Assembly: GCF_900112315.1 (NCBI RefSeq)
Contig: NZ_FOLL01000001.1
Location: 434,001-498,000 of the forward strand
Direction: 5' to 3'
From: Parapedobacter composti
GTDB lineage: Bacteria > Bacteroidota > Bacteroidia > Sphingobacteriales > Sphingobacteriaceae
DNA length: 64,000 nucleotides
In this document: in pieces, positions 8,593 through 18,635 of the stretch
Position numbering within the stretch: the first letter of the stretch is position 1
Layout of the letters: each line of letters opens with the position of its first letter
Translations under genes and position numbers: made by a program
Notes under the pieces: model-generated
Databases searched by the model: none
What the model was told of the DNA's origin: nothing
Seen by the model: the letters and a program-made list of their open reading frames with translations, nothing else

Positions 8593-9777
8593 ATGGATAG
8601 GAGATTTTTTTTAAAAAGCAGCGCATATGGATTGGCGGGGCTTACGATGGTCGATCGACCGGTCGGGCATATATTGGCTAACCAAAGACGTCCATTGGCT
8701 GTCGGCATCGTCGGATTTGGTAGTCGGGGTTCCGGTATTGCCAGTATTATCCGAACCGTGCCAGGTATAGCGCTCCATGCATATAGCGATATTCTGGAGA
8801 ACCAATTGCAGTTAGCCGGCAGGCAATTCACTGAAGCTAAAGCGTATCCTGATTACCGGAAATTGCTGGAAAATCCCGCTATTGAAGCGGTTATAATTGC
8901 GTTACCCGAGCATCTGCATTATCCGGCAGCTGTGGCAGCGTTACAGGCAGGAAAGCATGTCTATCTCGAAAAAACGATGGTACACACCATGGAGGAGGCC
9001 GAACAGCTCGTGCAGACAGCTGCACGTTATCCCAAGCAGGTATTACAGATAGGCCATCAATACCGTTATTACCAATTATACCATAGGGTGTTAGAAGTAA
9101 TCCGTGAAGGTTTCATCGGCGACGTAACGCAATATGAATGTCAGTATCACCGTAATTCAGATTGGCGACGGCCGGTATCAGACCCGAAACTGGAAAGACA
9201 GATAAATTGGCGGATGTACAAAGAATACTCCGGTGGATTGATGACGGAGCTTTGCGCACATCAAGTCGACATCCTCAACTGGTTTAATGGAAGCCCGCCA
9301 GCGTCTGTGGTCGCTATTGGGGGCATTGATTACTGGAAGGATGGCCGTGAGACTTACGATAATATACGCGCCATATATGCCTATCCAAACGGGGTAAAGG
9401 CCAGTGTAAGTTCCATCCTTAGCAACGCATACAATGGCTATTCTATACGGATACTGGGCAGTAAGGGGACGATAGTGGTCCAGCGCACCAAAGCACTGGC
9501 TTATCCTGAACAGGTAAAAGCCCACTTAACCACTGTTGACGGCGTAACCGGCGCGACAGCGGAATCCTGGGGGCAAGGGAAACCCATGGAGTTAAAGTTT
9601 AGCAACCAAGACGGTCAAAACCGCGATCCCACGGCCTATGCACTGATGGATTTTGTCTCTTGCATAGGCGAGGGCAGAAAACCATTTTCCAATGTAGAAA
9701 CCGGAAAAGATACGGCACGGGCAGTACTACTAGCTAATAAAGCTGCGGAGCAAGGGACCATGCAGTATTTGATTTGA
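8593..9777 (+). CDS. Exported Gfo/Idh/MocA-family oxidoreductase (EKT variant)
   Basis: 394 residues. The N-terminus (MDRRFFLKSSAYGLAGLTMV) has two arginines followed by a hydrophobic stretch, a Tat-type signal. The Rossmann loop is GFGSRG (residues 41-46). The family's EKP motif appears as EKT (residues 126-128), so the usual Pro is lost while the catalytic-site Lys is kept. A downstream ELCAHQVD block provides the expected active-site His. Members act as NAD-dependent sugar dehydrogenases; some hydrolyse glycosides by an oxidation-elimination route (GH109, GH177/GH179-like). It lies 10 bases after the first oxidoreductase, so the two are co-transcribed. I infer a periplasmic sugar-oxidising or glycoside-cleaving role; the exact reaction is not readable. 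Confidence 0.8.
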   Translation: MDRRFFLKSSAYGLAGLTMVDRPVGHILANQRRPLAVGIVGFGSRGSGIASIIRTVPGIALHAYSDILENQLQLAGRQFTEAKAYPDYRKLLENPAIEAVIIALPEHLHYPAAVAALQAGKHVYLEKTMVHTMEEAEQLVQTAARYPKQVLQIGHQYRYYQLYHRVLEVIREGFIGDVTQYECQYHRNSDWRRPVSDPKLERQINWRMYKEYSGGLMTELCAHQVDILNWFNGSPPASVVAIGGIDYWKDGRETYDNIRAIYAYPNGVKASVSSILSNAYNGYSIRILGSKGTIVVQRTKALAYPEQVKAHLTTVDGVTGATAESWGQGKPMELKFSNQDGQNRDPTAYALMDFVSCIGEGRKPFSNVETGKDTARAVLLANKAAEQGTMQYLI

Positions 9778-9794
9778 TTTGCCGGGTACCAATT

Positions 9795-10967
9795 ATGAAA
9801 ATTACGCGATTTCCTAAGCTACTACTATTTTTATGTTGCCTATGCATTAGCAATGCTGTAACCAAGAAAGCATGGCCTAAAGGAAATGGACCGGATAGCT
9901 GTTTGAGTATAGACATTATGCCGTTTTTCAAACCGCCTGATTCATTGGCAGAGCGGTTCGGCGACTTTCGGTCTCCATTGCAGTTTTATAGCGGTGCATG
10001 GGTGAAAGATGCTGCGGACTGGAAACGGCGAAGGACGGAAATTCTTCATCGTTGGTCTAGCTTGATGGGACAGTGGCCGCCTTTGTTAGAGGGTCAGCAT
10101 TTAAGAATCGATTCATCAGTACAACGAACTGGCTATGTACAACATCAAATACGGTTCAAGTGGATGCCTAACGAGTGGACAGACGGTTATTTACTTGTTC
10201 CTGATGACCAAACAGCGCAGAAGCGTCCGGCCGTTCTCGTCGTATATTATGAGCCGGAGACCGCGATTGGCATGAGCGATAAACCCCAACGCGATTTCGC
10301 ACGGCAATTGGTTAAGTCAGGTTTTGTTACGCTATCCATCGGTACAAGAGCCGCGTCACAGCGCCGCGAGTTTTCATTGTATTACCCTTCGATAGCGCAT
10401 GCAGAAGTGCAGCCGTTGTCCATGTTGGCCTATGCCGCTGCTAATGCTTGGCACGTATTGGCTAATGTTTCGCAAGTCGATTCTACAAGGGTTGGAATCA
10501 TGGGACACTCATTTGGTGGTAAATGGGCTATGTTTGCTTCCTGCCTGTTTGACAAGTTTGCCTGTGCGGTATGGTCGGATCCCGGAGTGGTTTTCGATGA
10601 GACTAAAGGGTCAGCAGTAAATTATTGGGAACCGTGGTATTTGGGATATTACCCGCCACCATGGCGAAATGTTTGGCGTAGGCACGGCAACGTTGAAAAC
10701 GCCCAGGGACTTTATCCCGGTCTTATTGCAAAAGGCTTTAACTTGCATGAACTGCACGCACTTATGGCACCCCGGCCATTTTTGGTGTCGGGTGGCGAAG
10801 CCGATCCGGTAGAGCGATGGATTCCGCTCAACCATACCCGGAAAGTTAACCAGCTACTTGGTTATGAAGACCGTGTGGCAATGACCAACAGGGCTACGCA
10901 TACTCCTGATGAAAAATCCAATCGCCAAGCCATCGCTTTTTTTAATCGATTTTTAGGCCAAAAATAG
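9795..10967 (+). CDS. Secreted alpha/beta-hydrolase (esterase-like)
   Basis: 390 residues from the ATG at 9795; in-frame TTG at 9774 overlaps the previous gene and is not needed. A hydrophobic signal peptide (LLLFLCCLCISNAV) starts the protein. The nucleophile elbow is GHSFGG with S239; H369 in RATHTPDEKS is the likely catalytic His and D337 in GGEADPV the likely acid. The architecture is that of dienelactone-hydrolase/acetyl-xylan-esterase-like enzymes, so it probably removes acyl groups from the polysaccharide or its fragments in the periplasm. It ends the three-gene unit before the SusC promoter region. CE family assignment was not possible by eye. Confidence 0.72.
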   Translation: MKITRFPKLLLFLCCLCISNAVTKKAWPKGNGPDSCLSIDIMPFFKPPDSLAERFGDFRSPLQFYSGAWVKDAADWKRRRTEILHRWSSLMGQWPPLLEGQHLRIDSSVQRTGYVQHQIRFKWMPNEWTDGYLLVPDDQTAQKRPAVLVVYYEPETAIGMSDKPQRDFARQLVKSGFVTLSIGTRAASQRREFSLYYPSIAHAEVQPLSMLAYAAANAWHVLANVSQVDSTRVGIMGHSFGGKWAMFASCLFDKFACAVWSDPGVVFDETKGSAVNYWEPWYLGYYPPPWRNVWRRHGNVENAQGLYPGLIAKGFNLHELHALMAPRPFLVSGGEADPVERWIPLNHTRKVNQLLGYEDRVAMTNRATHTPDEKSNRQAIAFFNRFLGQK

Positions 10968-11009
10968 AAATGTTATGATTAAACACCGTACAAACCATCT
11001 GTCTTTTAA

Positions 11010-11023
11010 CGGTAGCGTTACCG
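11010..11023. promoter_or_regulatory. Imperfect LacI-type operator candidate before the SusC gene
   Basis: CGGTAGCGTTACCG is a near-perfect inverted repeat (CGGTA against TACCG) 43 bases before the SusC start. It shares CGTTACCG with the element at 7442-7459. Position and symmetry fit a transcription factor site controlling the outer-membrane genes. No matching regulator is in the window. Confidence 0.4.
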
Positions 11024-11065
11024 ATACCAACTAAACCAATTACATGCTCATTTAACCAAGGAAAT

Positions 11066-14000
11066 ATGATAATTATGTTTTACCAAAAAAGTATCCGCGG
11101 CCGGATGCATAGGATTCGTCCGGCTGTGGGTAAACACCACGTGGCCATGGTGTTTGTGGCTGCTCTACTGTTGGCCCTGAGCGACCGTATAACTGCGCGG
11201 GAGAACGACGGTCGGAGAATAGCTCCTGCCCAAATTGAAGTACATGGGCAGGTGGTCGATTCCACTAATACGCCCTTGTCGGGCGCTACCGTTATGCTGA
11301 AAGGGACGAATGTAGGTACGCAGACCAACAATGAAGGACGGTTTTATTTCCCAAGCTTGGAAAGTAATGCTGTGCTTGTCGTCACCTATACCGGATTCTT
11401 GACCCAGGAGATATCAGTGCAGGGGCGAAACGAGTTGACCGTCGTACTGAAACAAGATCCGGCGAGTTTAGAGGAAGTGGTAGTTGTCGCTTTCGGCACG
11501 CAAAAGCGGACGGATATGGTGGGTTCGATAACCACAGTGAAGCCTAGTAACCTACGGGTGCCATCAAGCAACCTTACTACTGCGTTGGCTGGGCAGGCAG
11601 CGGGTATAATTGCTTATCAGCGAAGTGGAGAACCCGGGATGGATAATGCAGATTTCTTTATCCGTGGCGTAACGTCATTTGGTACAGGAAAAGTTGATCC
11701 ACTGATCCTCATCGATGGAGTAGAGCTCAGTGTTACCGAATTGGCTCGGTTACGACCGGATGATATTGAAAGTTTTTCCATCATGAAGGATGCAACGTCT
11801 ACGGCATTATATGGTGCTAGGGGCGCAAACGGCGTCATCTTTGTGACAACTAAGCAAGGAAAAGAAGGGAGAGCTTCTATATCGTTCCGGGCGGAAAGCT
11901 CGCTGTCAATGCCTACTAGCAATGTAGAACTCGCCGATCCGGTGACTTTCATGAAACTGTATAACGAGGCATTGGTCGCGCGCAATCCGTTTGAGGAACC
12001 ATTATATACGCAGGAAAAGATAGATGCAACGAGCGAAGGCACGCACCCGATTATTTTCCCGGCGACTGATTGGCGAAAAGCGTTATTCAAGGACTATACA
12101 CTTAACCATCGCTACAACCTCAACGTCAGCGGCGGTGGCAAGGTTGCTCGTTATTATGTAGCCGGTTCGTTGGCACAAGACAACGGAGTGCTGAAGGTAG
12201 ACCCCGTAAATAACTTCAATAATAACATCGATTTGAAGAGTTATACGTTAAGGGCAAATGTCAACATCGACTTGACCAATTCAACAGAGTTGATTGTGCG
12301 GCTGAATGGCAATTTTGATGACTATACTGGGCCGATTGAAGGGGGAGCAGACCTTTATAATAAGGTTATCCGTACCAACCCAGTCGACTTTGTGCCTTAC
12401 TATCCCATAGATGACGAACATAGTCATGTCAAGCATATTATGTTCGGAGGTGTTTCTGATCGGTCTTTTTTAAATCCCTACGCCGATATGGTAAGAGGTT
12501 ATAAAGACTATACACGCTCGCTGATGATGGCCCAGATGGAACTGAAACAAGACCTTTCGTTTTTGACCAAAGGATTGAGCTTTCGTTCTATGTTTAACAC
12601 CAACCGTGTATCACGATTTGATATAGAACGATCGTACAACCCATTTTTTTATGAGTTGAATTTTTTCGATCGGCGGTCTGGAGCATATTCGATTTATTCG
12701 TTTAACGAATCGAGTGGGACGGAGTTTCTAAGTTTTAACCTCGACAACGAATTGCGGCAGCAAACCTCAACCTTTTATATGGAGTCCGCATTAAATTATA
12801 ACCGAGAGTTAGGAGACAAGCACACGTTAAGCGGACTATTGGTTTACCTCATGCGGTCGAATATGAGTGCACAGGCCAATAGCCTACAATTGTCGTTGCC
12901 GTCGCGTAATGTGGGACTTTCCGGTCGGGCTACATACGCCTATGACAACCGGTATTTCTTGGAATTCAATTTCGGCTACAATGGCTCCGAGCGTTTCCAT
13001 ACTAGCAAACGCTGGGGGTTCTTCCCCTCAGCAGGGGTTGCTTGGAGTGTCTCCAATGAAAAATTTTGGGAGCCGCTTAAAGAACAAATCAATAATTTCC
13101 GCTTGCGGGCCACTTACGGCCTTGTAGGCAATGACGCTATAGGATCGACTTCAGATCGGTTCTTCTATCTCTCCGAAGTGAGCATGAATTCAAGCGCTCG
13201 TGGTTTTACATTTGGACGGGAAAGCAATTATTCTACCAACGGTGTAAATATCAGCCGGTATGCAAATCCGGATATTACTTGGGAAACTTCTCACAAAACC
13301 AATTTGGCTGTTGAACTCGGGTTGTTCAATAAGGTGAACATTATGGCGGATTTCTTCTCGGAAATCCGCACCAATATCCTCATGGATCGGGCCGATATCC
13401 CATCGACCATGGGATTAACGGCAGATGTAAGGGCCAACGTAGGCGAAGCGTCGGGAAAAGGGATGGACATATCCGTGGATTACTCACATAGCTTTTCCAA
13501 TCAAATGTGGTTACAAGCACGAGGCAATTTCACTTACGCGACAAGTAGGTTCCGTGTCTATGAGGAACCGCTATATGACCGTGAATGGTGGAAATCGAAA
13601 ATAGGACATCCCATTAGTCAACAATGGGGATATATCGCGGAACGCCTATTTGTTGACGATAATGAGGTTGCAAATTCTCCGGCGCAAAACTTCGGTACAC
13701 CCAATATCGCTGGCGATATAAAATATAAAGATATAAATGGAGATGGCATGATTACAGAACTTGATCAGGTACCTATCGGTTTTCCGACCACGCCGGAAAT
13801 CATTTACGGCATCGGTTTTTCAGTTGGGTGGAAGTCATTGGATCTTTCCGCGTTTTTTCAAGGGTCAGCATATTCCTCGTTCTGGGTGTCGCCAAGTAGT
13901 GTGCAACCTTTTGTAGGAGGTAAGCAGATATTGAAGGCTTTTGCAGACGATCATTATTCGTTGGAAAACCCAGATATCTATGCGCTTTGGCCAAGGCTAA

Positions 14001-14269
14001 GTGTTAATAACCATGCGAACAATACACAGCGGAGTACATGGTGGTTGCATGATGGGGCATTTCTTCGCCTGAAACAGACGGAACTAGGGTATTCCTTGCC
14101 TCAATCGTTATCTAAACGGTTGCGTATGAGTACCTTTCGTTTTTACTTGAGCGGAACAAATTTGTTGACGCTGAGCAGTTTCAAACTATGGGATGTTGAA
14201 ATGGGCGGTAATGGATTAGGTTATCCCGTTCAGAAAGTATTTAACCTTGGCCTAAATGTTACTTTTTAA
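11066..14269 (+). CDS. SusC/RagA-family TonB-linked outer membrane transporter
   Basis: 1067 residues. After a signal peptide (hydrophobic stretch about residues 27-42) comes a carboxypeptidase-like regulatory domain (EVHGQVVDSTNTPLSGATVMLKG and onward). Then follow the TonB box and plug entry (SLEEVVVVAFGTQKRTDMVGSI), the plug with FIRGVTSFGTG and DPLILIDGVEL, and the STALYGARGANGVIFVTTKQGK block typical of SusC. The rest is a 22-strand barrel ending in an aromatic residue (NVTF). It imports oligosaccharides through the outer membrane with the adjacent SusD. The length is typical. An in-frame ATG at 11075 is an alternative start. An operator-like element precedes it, so it probably begins its own transcript. 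Confidence 0.95.
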   Translation: MIIMFYQKSIRGRMHRIRPAVGKHHVAMVFVAALLLALSDRITARENDGRRIAPAQIEVHGQVVDSTNTPLSGATVMLKGTNVGTQTNNEGRFYFPSLESNAVLVVTYTGFLTQEISVQGRNELTVVLKQDPASLEEVVVVAFGTQKRTDMVGSITTVKPSNLRVPSSNLTTALAGQAAGIIAYQRSGEPGMDNADFFIRGVTSFGTGKVDPLILIDGVELSVTELARLRPDDIESFSIMKDATSTALYGARGANGVIFVTTKQGKEGRASISFRAESSLSMPTSNVELADPVTFMKLYNEALVARNPFEEPLYTQEKIDATSEGTHPIIFPATDWRKALFKDYTLNHRYNLNVSGGGKVARYYVAGSLAQDNGVLKVDPVNNFNNNIDLKSYTLRANVNIDLTNSTELIVRLNGNFDDYTGPIEGGADLYNKVIRTNPVDFVPYYPIDDEHSHVKHIMFGGVSDRSFLNPYADMVRGYKDYTRSLMMAQMELKQDLSFLTKGLSFRSMFNTNRVSRFDIERSYNPFFYELNFFDRRSGAYSIYSFNESSGTEFLSFNLDNELRQQTSTFYMESALNYNRELGDKHTLSGLLVYLMRSNMSAQANSLQLSLPSRNVGLSGRATYAYDNRYFLEFNFGYNGSERFHTSKRWGFFPSAGVAWSVSNEKFWEPLKEQINNFRLRATYGLVGNDAIGSTSDRFFYLSEVSMNSSARGFTFGRESNYSTNGVNISRYANPDITWETSHKTNLAVELGLFNKVNIMADFFSEIRTNILMDRADIPSTMGLTADVRANVGEASGKGMDISVDYSHSFSNQMWLQARGNFTYATSRFRVYEEPLYDREWWKSKIGHPISQQWGYIAERLFVDDNEVANSPAQNFGTPNIAGDIKYKDINGDGMITELDQVPIGFPTTPEIIYGIGFSVGWKSLDLSAFFQGSAYSSFWVSPSSVQPFVGGKQILKAFADDHYSLENPDIYALWPRLSVNNHANNTQRSTWWLHDGAFLRLKQTELGYSLPQSLSKRLRMSTFRFYLSGTNLLTLSSFKLWDVEMGGNGLGYPVQKVFNLGLNVTF

Positions 14270-14279
14270 TTAGCGAATC

Positions 14280-16178
14280 ATGAAATTTAATAAGTTGAAA
14301 GGCATCGCACTGATTGGGGTATTAGTAATGACCAGTTGTAATCGATTTATCGACGTGGTGCCAGATAATGTGCCCACACTGGAATATGCGTTCCGCATGA
14401 GGAGTACAGCGATTGGATATCTTGCCACATGCTATTCTTTTTTGCCCAGCCTCGGAAACTATCAAACTAATCCCGGCCTATTGGGGGGAGATGAAATGTG
14501 GGCCACAGATAATAGGGAATGGCCGAATTTTATGATAGCAAGAGGCGAACAGAATATTAATAATCCGTACTTAGATTCCTGGAATGGGGCAAACTCTGCC
14601 ACGGCTATGTGGATGGGTATTAGCCAATGCAATATTTTCTTGGAGCATATTTCAAGCGTTCCAGACATGGAAAAATCCGAGATAGATCAGTGGATAGCAG
14701 AAGTCAAGACGCTCAAGGCATACTACCATTTCTATTTGTTAAGGACGTATGGCCCTATCCCGATTATGAGAGAAAATTTGCCGATTTCGGCTTCCGGGGA
14801 TGAGGTTCGTGTGGTTCGGCGTCCCGTTGACGAGGTGTTTGCGTATATCGTTGAATTGCTGGATGAGGCTATCGTGCATTTACCCGACAACGTATTGGAC
14901 GAAAATTCAGAGATGGGCCGGATTACCTTACCCATAGCAATGGGTTTGAAAGCAAAGGTGTTGGTCTATGCCGCAAGCCCGTTATTCAATGGCAACACGG
15001 ACTATTCCAATTTTACAAATAAGGACCAAACCCCATTGTTTGATCAAACATATCGTCCTGAAAAATGGGAGCGCGCAGTCATTGCGTTGAAAGAAGCTAT
15101 CGAATATGCGCACATATTAGGGTATGAATTACATGAGTTCCAGCCTAATTTTCAGGCTCGAAACATTTCAGATACCACCAAGCTTCAAATGAATTACCGT
15201 GGTACGGTAACCGAGCGGTGGAATCCTGAAATCCTTTGGGCCAACACAAACAGCACGACTCGAAATCTACAACTAGCAATGACCCCGAGGGCATTGAATT
15301 CCAGTATGGTAGATTATCAGTTGCCCTATGGCACTGTTGGCGTCACACTTAAAGTAGCTAGCCTTTTCTATACAAGTAACGGAGTGCCTATCGAAGAAGA
15401 TCTTACATGGAATTATAATGATCGATTCCAATTGAAAACGGCAACGGAAAACGAAAAATACAAAATAAAAGAAGGTTACGTTACAGCACGGTTCAACTTC
15501 GATCGAGAGTCGCGATTTTATGGCGGGTTGGGTTTTGACGGCGGGATTTGGTACGGACACGGTAGGTTTGATGATAACGATACGTATTGGTATGAAGGAA
15601 AGGTGGGCCAGTATGGAGGTAAAGTAGGGATTGGCTTCCACTCGGTGACGGGTTATTATGCCAAGAAATTATCAAATTACGCCAACACACCCGTTAACCG
15701 TAATAGTTATACGACCACCAATTACCCTTGGGTGATGCTGAGGTTGGGCGACCTGTATCTGTTATATGCGGAAGCGTACAACGAGTTGTATGGTCCCGAA
15801 GAGGAAGCCTATCATTATTTGAATCTGATCCGAGCCAAGGCCGGCCTTCCAACAGTGCAGGAAGCTTGGACAAATTTTTCCATTAATCCCAATAAATATA
15901 CTACGAAAGAAGGGCTTCGCGAGATTATTCATCAGGAACGTGCAATCGAACTAGCGATGGAAGGAGAGCGGTTTTGGGATTTGCGACGCTGGAAAACAGC
16001 CCCCGTCGAGTTGAATGGTCCGATTTCTGGCTGGGATGTAGACCAAGAGACTGCAGGCGGATACTATCGCGAACGGATTATCTTTCATCAATCTTTTGCA
16101 TTAAAAGATTATTTCTGGCCCTTGAGAGAAAGAGATTTAATTGTCAACAAAAATCTGGTTCAAAACCCAGGTTGGTAA
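14280..16178 (+). CDS. SusD/RagB-family surface glycan-binding lipoprotein
   Basis: 632 residues. The lipobox is MTSC with C20 as the lipidated residue. The body has the TPR-like helical features of the SusD_RagB families: an early YLATCYSF segment, KAYYHFYLLRTYGPIPI at about residues 148-164, and the typical C-terminal block RAIELAMEGERFWDLRRWKTA near residue 560, followed by YFWPLRERDL. It lies 10 bases after the SusC gene and should cap that transporter at the cell surface. The binding face cannot be deduced from sequence, so glycan specificity is open. Confidence 0.95.
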   Translation: MKFNKLKGIALIGVLVMTSCNRFIDVVPDNVPTLEYAFRMRSTAIGYLATCYSFLPSLGNYQTNPGLLGGDEMWATDNREWPNFMIARGEQNINNPYLDSWNGANSATAMWMGISQCNIFLEHISSVPDMEKSEIDQWIAEVKTLKAYYHFYLLRTYGPIPIMRENLPISASGDEVRVVRRPVDEVFAYIVELLDEAIVHLPDNVLDENSEMGRITLPIAMGLKAKVLVYAASPLFNGNTDYSNFTNKDQTPLFDQTYRPEKWERAVIALKEAIEYAHILGYELHEFQPNFQARNISDTTKLQMNYRGTVTERWNPEILWANTNSTTRNLQLAMTPRALNSSMVDYQLPYGTVGVTLKVASLFYTSNGVPIEEDLTWNYNDRFQLKTATENEKYKIKEGYVTARFNFDRESRFYGGLGFDGGIWYGHGRFDDNDTYWYEGKVGQYGGKVGIGFHSVTGYYAKKLSNYANTPVNRNSYTTTNYPWVMLRLGDLYLLYAEAYNELYGPEEEAYHYLNLIRAKAGLPTVQEAWTNFSINPNKYTTKEGLREIIHQERAIELAMEGERFWDLRRWKTAPVELNGPISGWDVDQETAGGYYRERIIFHQSFALKDYFWPLRERDLIVNKNLVQNPGW

Positions 16179-16189
16179 TATATTAAGCT

Positions 16190-17377
16190 ATGCGAAAAAT
16201 TAGTTTATTTGCGATTGCCTTATTGTTTTTGGCTGGATGCCAGGAGCGCGAATTAGCACCACTTGTAACGTCTGATGCCAAACCGGGCACGGTAAGCAAT
16301 GTGGGCGTTGAAAATCTTCCCGGGGGAGCTAAAATCACCTATTCGCTTCCCGGCGATCCAGATCTTTTGTATGTGGTCGCTGAATATGCAATACGGGGTG
16401 GTGAAGGACGGCGTATTGCAAAGTCGTCTGTTTATAAGAACCATATTGTATTGGAGGGGTTTGTTAGCACAGAACCTCAAGAGGTAATCTTATATGCGGT
16501 AAACCGATCCGAGAATCGCTCAGAACCGACATCTGTTACTATCCAACCATTGAAGGCTCCCATACACACTGTTTTTGAATCATTGCAAGTCGCACAGGAT
16601 TTCGGTGGAGTGAATTTACATTTTGTCAATGAACAACGGCGCGAATATGTGCTGTACACATTAATCAAAGACGAAGATAACGAATGGAAAACGTACGACC
16701 GTTTATATACCAGTGCGGCCGAATGGCGACACAATGTCCGCGGATTACCTCCCGAAGAAACGGAGTTTGCGTTTTTGTTCAGTGATAAATGGCTGAATCG
16801 ATCGGATACACTTTTCCAAACACTCACTCCCATGTTTGAAATAGAATTGGATAAGGGAATTTGGCAGCATTATCCGTTGAACAATGATTATTTTACGCCA
16901 CTATATCCCGCTCATCCCGTTCAGAACTTGTGGTCCGGTAGAACTTCCAATTATTTCTTCTTACAACCCTACGACGGAATTGAGCTTCCACTATGGGTTA
17001 CCATAGACTTGGGGCAAAAGGCTATATTTAGTCGGTTCAGGCTCAATCAGCCCACACACAATAATATGGAGAATTGGATGTATACCAATGGTTCTCCTAG
17101 GAAGTATGAAATATGGGGAAGCAATGATCCCAGCCAAGATGGTTCGTGGGATAGCTGGGTGAAGCTTGCCGAATTCGAGTCAATAAAACCTTCCGGATTG
17201 CCTTTAGGGCAGTTATCTAACGAAGACAGGGCGCAGTCTCGGGCAGGCGAAGACTCTAATTTTCCGCAATTATCAGAAGCTTACCGATATATACGCTTCA
17301 CAGTAACGGAAACGTGGGGATATACGCCAATTATTCGCGTGTCTGAATTGACACTTTGGGGTCAACCCACGGATTGA
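16190..17377 (+). CDS. DUF4959/DUF5000-type surface lipoprotein
   Basis: 395 residues with a lipobox LAGC (C17). The N-terminal part (GTVSNVGVENLPGGAKITYSLPGDPDLLYVVAEY) matches the DUF4959 pattern, the middle resembles DUF5126, and the C-terminal third (WVTIDLGQKAIFSRFRL through YRYIRFTVTETWG) is a DUF5000 domain, a galactose-binding-like sandwich. Proteins of this build commonly follow SusD genes and act as extra surface glycan-binding proteins. It is 11 bases after susD and in the same operon. The role is inferred from position and domain type. Confidence 0.82.
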   Translation: MRKISLFAIALLFLAGCQERELAPLVTSDAKPGTVSNVGVENLPGGAKITYSLPGDPDLLYVVAEYAIRGGEGRRIAKSSVYKNHIVLEGFVSTEPQEVILYAVNRSENRSEPTSVTIQPLKAPIHTVFESLQVAQDFGGVNLHFVNEQRREYVLYTLIKDEDNEWKTYDRLYTSAAEWRHNVRGLPPEETEFAFLFSDKWLNRSDTLFQTLTPMFEIELDKGIWQHYPLNNDYFTPLYPAHPVQNLWSGRTSNYFFLQPYDGIELPLWVTIDLGQKAIFSRFRLNQPTHNNMENWMYTNGSPRKYEIWGSNDPSQDGSWDSWVKLAEFESIKPSGLPLGQLSNEDRAQSRAGEDSNFPQLSEAYRYIRFTVTETWGYTPIIRVSELTLWGQPTD

Positions 17378-17411
17378 TCAGACAGGTTCACAAATTTTTA
17401 TGATTATACGA

Positions 17412-18590
17412 ATGAAAAGTTCTATAAAATTATTATCGGTTCTCACATTAATGGTAATTACCTGTGCACTCGGCTGCAAGAAAATGGAGGATAAGATCAG
17501 TGAATTTATCAAAGATGGGGAGACGATTTATATTGCAAAGGCAGATTCGATCAAGGCAAGAGGAGGTAATGAACGGATAGAGCTGTCGTGGTTATTGCTT
17601 TCTGACCCTAAAGTTACTAACTATAAAATTTACTGGAATAGCCGTCAGGATTCGGTAGGAGGCGCGGTCACAAAGTCCCAAGACGTCGACACCGTCCGCG
17701 TCACGCTAAACGGCATGGTTGAGGGCACGTATTATTTTGAGATTTTTATGTTTGACAAAGATGGAAACGCTTCTATTCCTGCAACGGCAATCGGAAGAGT
17801 TTATGGCGAACAATACCAAGCTTCCCTTCTTGGGAGAACCTATAGGGGAATGACCAGGGTCGGAGAAGGGGTTGAGATTGATTGGATGCCGGCACAGCCT
17901 TCACTTGTAGGCGTGGAGGTGAAATATAGGGATAGTGAGGGAGGTATCGTTGAGCATATTGTGCCCCAAGGTGCTGAGCTGGATACCTTACAAAAGTTTC
18001 CGCCAAATGGCGACTTCCAATACCGTTCAATGTTTAAGCCCGACTCTAATGCCTTAGATGTTTTTTATACCGAATATGAATCCGGTCAAATTACGAATGA
18101 TCTATTAGATGTATCGGCAGTTTCGTTTAGTTCATCGGTACAATATGGTGCACAGGAAGACCAATTAACCGTATTGCTCTCTTCGGACTTTAATGGCAAG
18201 TATGATGCTGATAATGTACAGGCCGCGACGTGGATTGATATCACCGATGCCTATCCATTGGCCGCTGGAACTAGCAGGACACCGTGGGGACCGAAAGACT
18301 TTTCGGAGTTCAAGGTAGAAAATAAGCCAATGTATATTGCGTTTATGTATGTTTTTGATCCAGAAAAAAGCGGATCACAGCGGAACTGGCTCATCAGAGA
18401 TTTCGAGCTTACATCTGTGAATGGAGAGGTGATCGCCAATTTGCCTGAATCGGGATTTACGTTGGTTCATGAGGGGGCCGTTGAACCCGGGCGCTCTACA
18501 TTATCCAGTACGACGATTACCCTGCGGGGTAATGCATCCAATACGGAAACGAAAACGGTAACTTGGGCTATCTCGAAAGCTCTCTTTTAA
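17412..18590 (+). CDS. DUF4998-type surface lipoprotein
   Basis: 392 residues from the ATG at 17412; the in-frame ATG at 17400 is an alternative but leaves a poorer signal sequence. A lipobox-like ALGC places the lipidated Cys at about residue 22. The N-terminal half (GNERIELSWLLLSDPKVTNYKIYWN, then EGTYYFEIFMFDKDGNAS) is DUF4998-like, with fibronectin-type sandwich features. The C-terminal portion (AQEDQLTVLLSSDFNGKYD onward) resembles DUF5017. It is probably a second auxiliary glycan-binding lipoprotein of this transporter operon. Function is inferred from context only. Confidence 0.78.
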   Translation: MKSSIKLLSVLTLMVITCALGCKKMEDKISEFIKDGETIYIAKADSIKARGGNERIELSWLLLSDPKVTNYKIYWNSRQDSVGGAVTKSQDVDTVRVTLNGMVEGTYYFEIFMFDKDGNASIPATAIGRVYGEQYQASLLGRTYRGMTRVGEGVEIDWMPAQPSLVGVEVKYRDSEGGIVEHIVPQGAELDTLQKFPPNGDFQYRSMFKPDSNALDVFYTEYESGQITNDLLDVSAVSFSSSVQYGAQEDQLTVLLSSDFNGKYDADNVQAATWIDITDAYPLAAGTSRTPWGPKDFSEFKVENKPMYIAFMYVFDPEKSGSQRNWLIRDFELTSVNGEVIANLPESGFTLVHEGAVEPGRSTLSSTTITLRGNASNTETKTVTWAISKALF

Positions 18591-18635
18591 TATTTAACAC
18601 GGTATTAACCCTGACTGGAGAAAGGTTCGTGGTAT

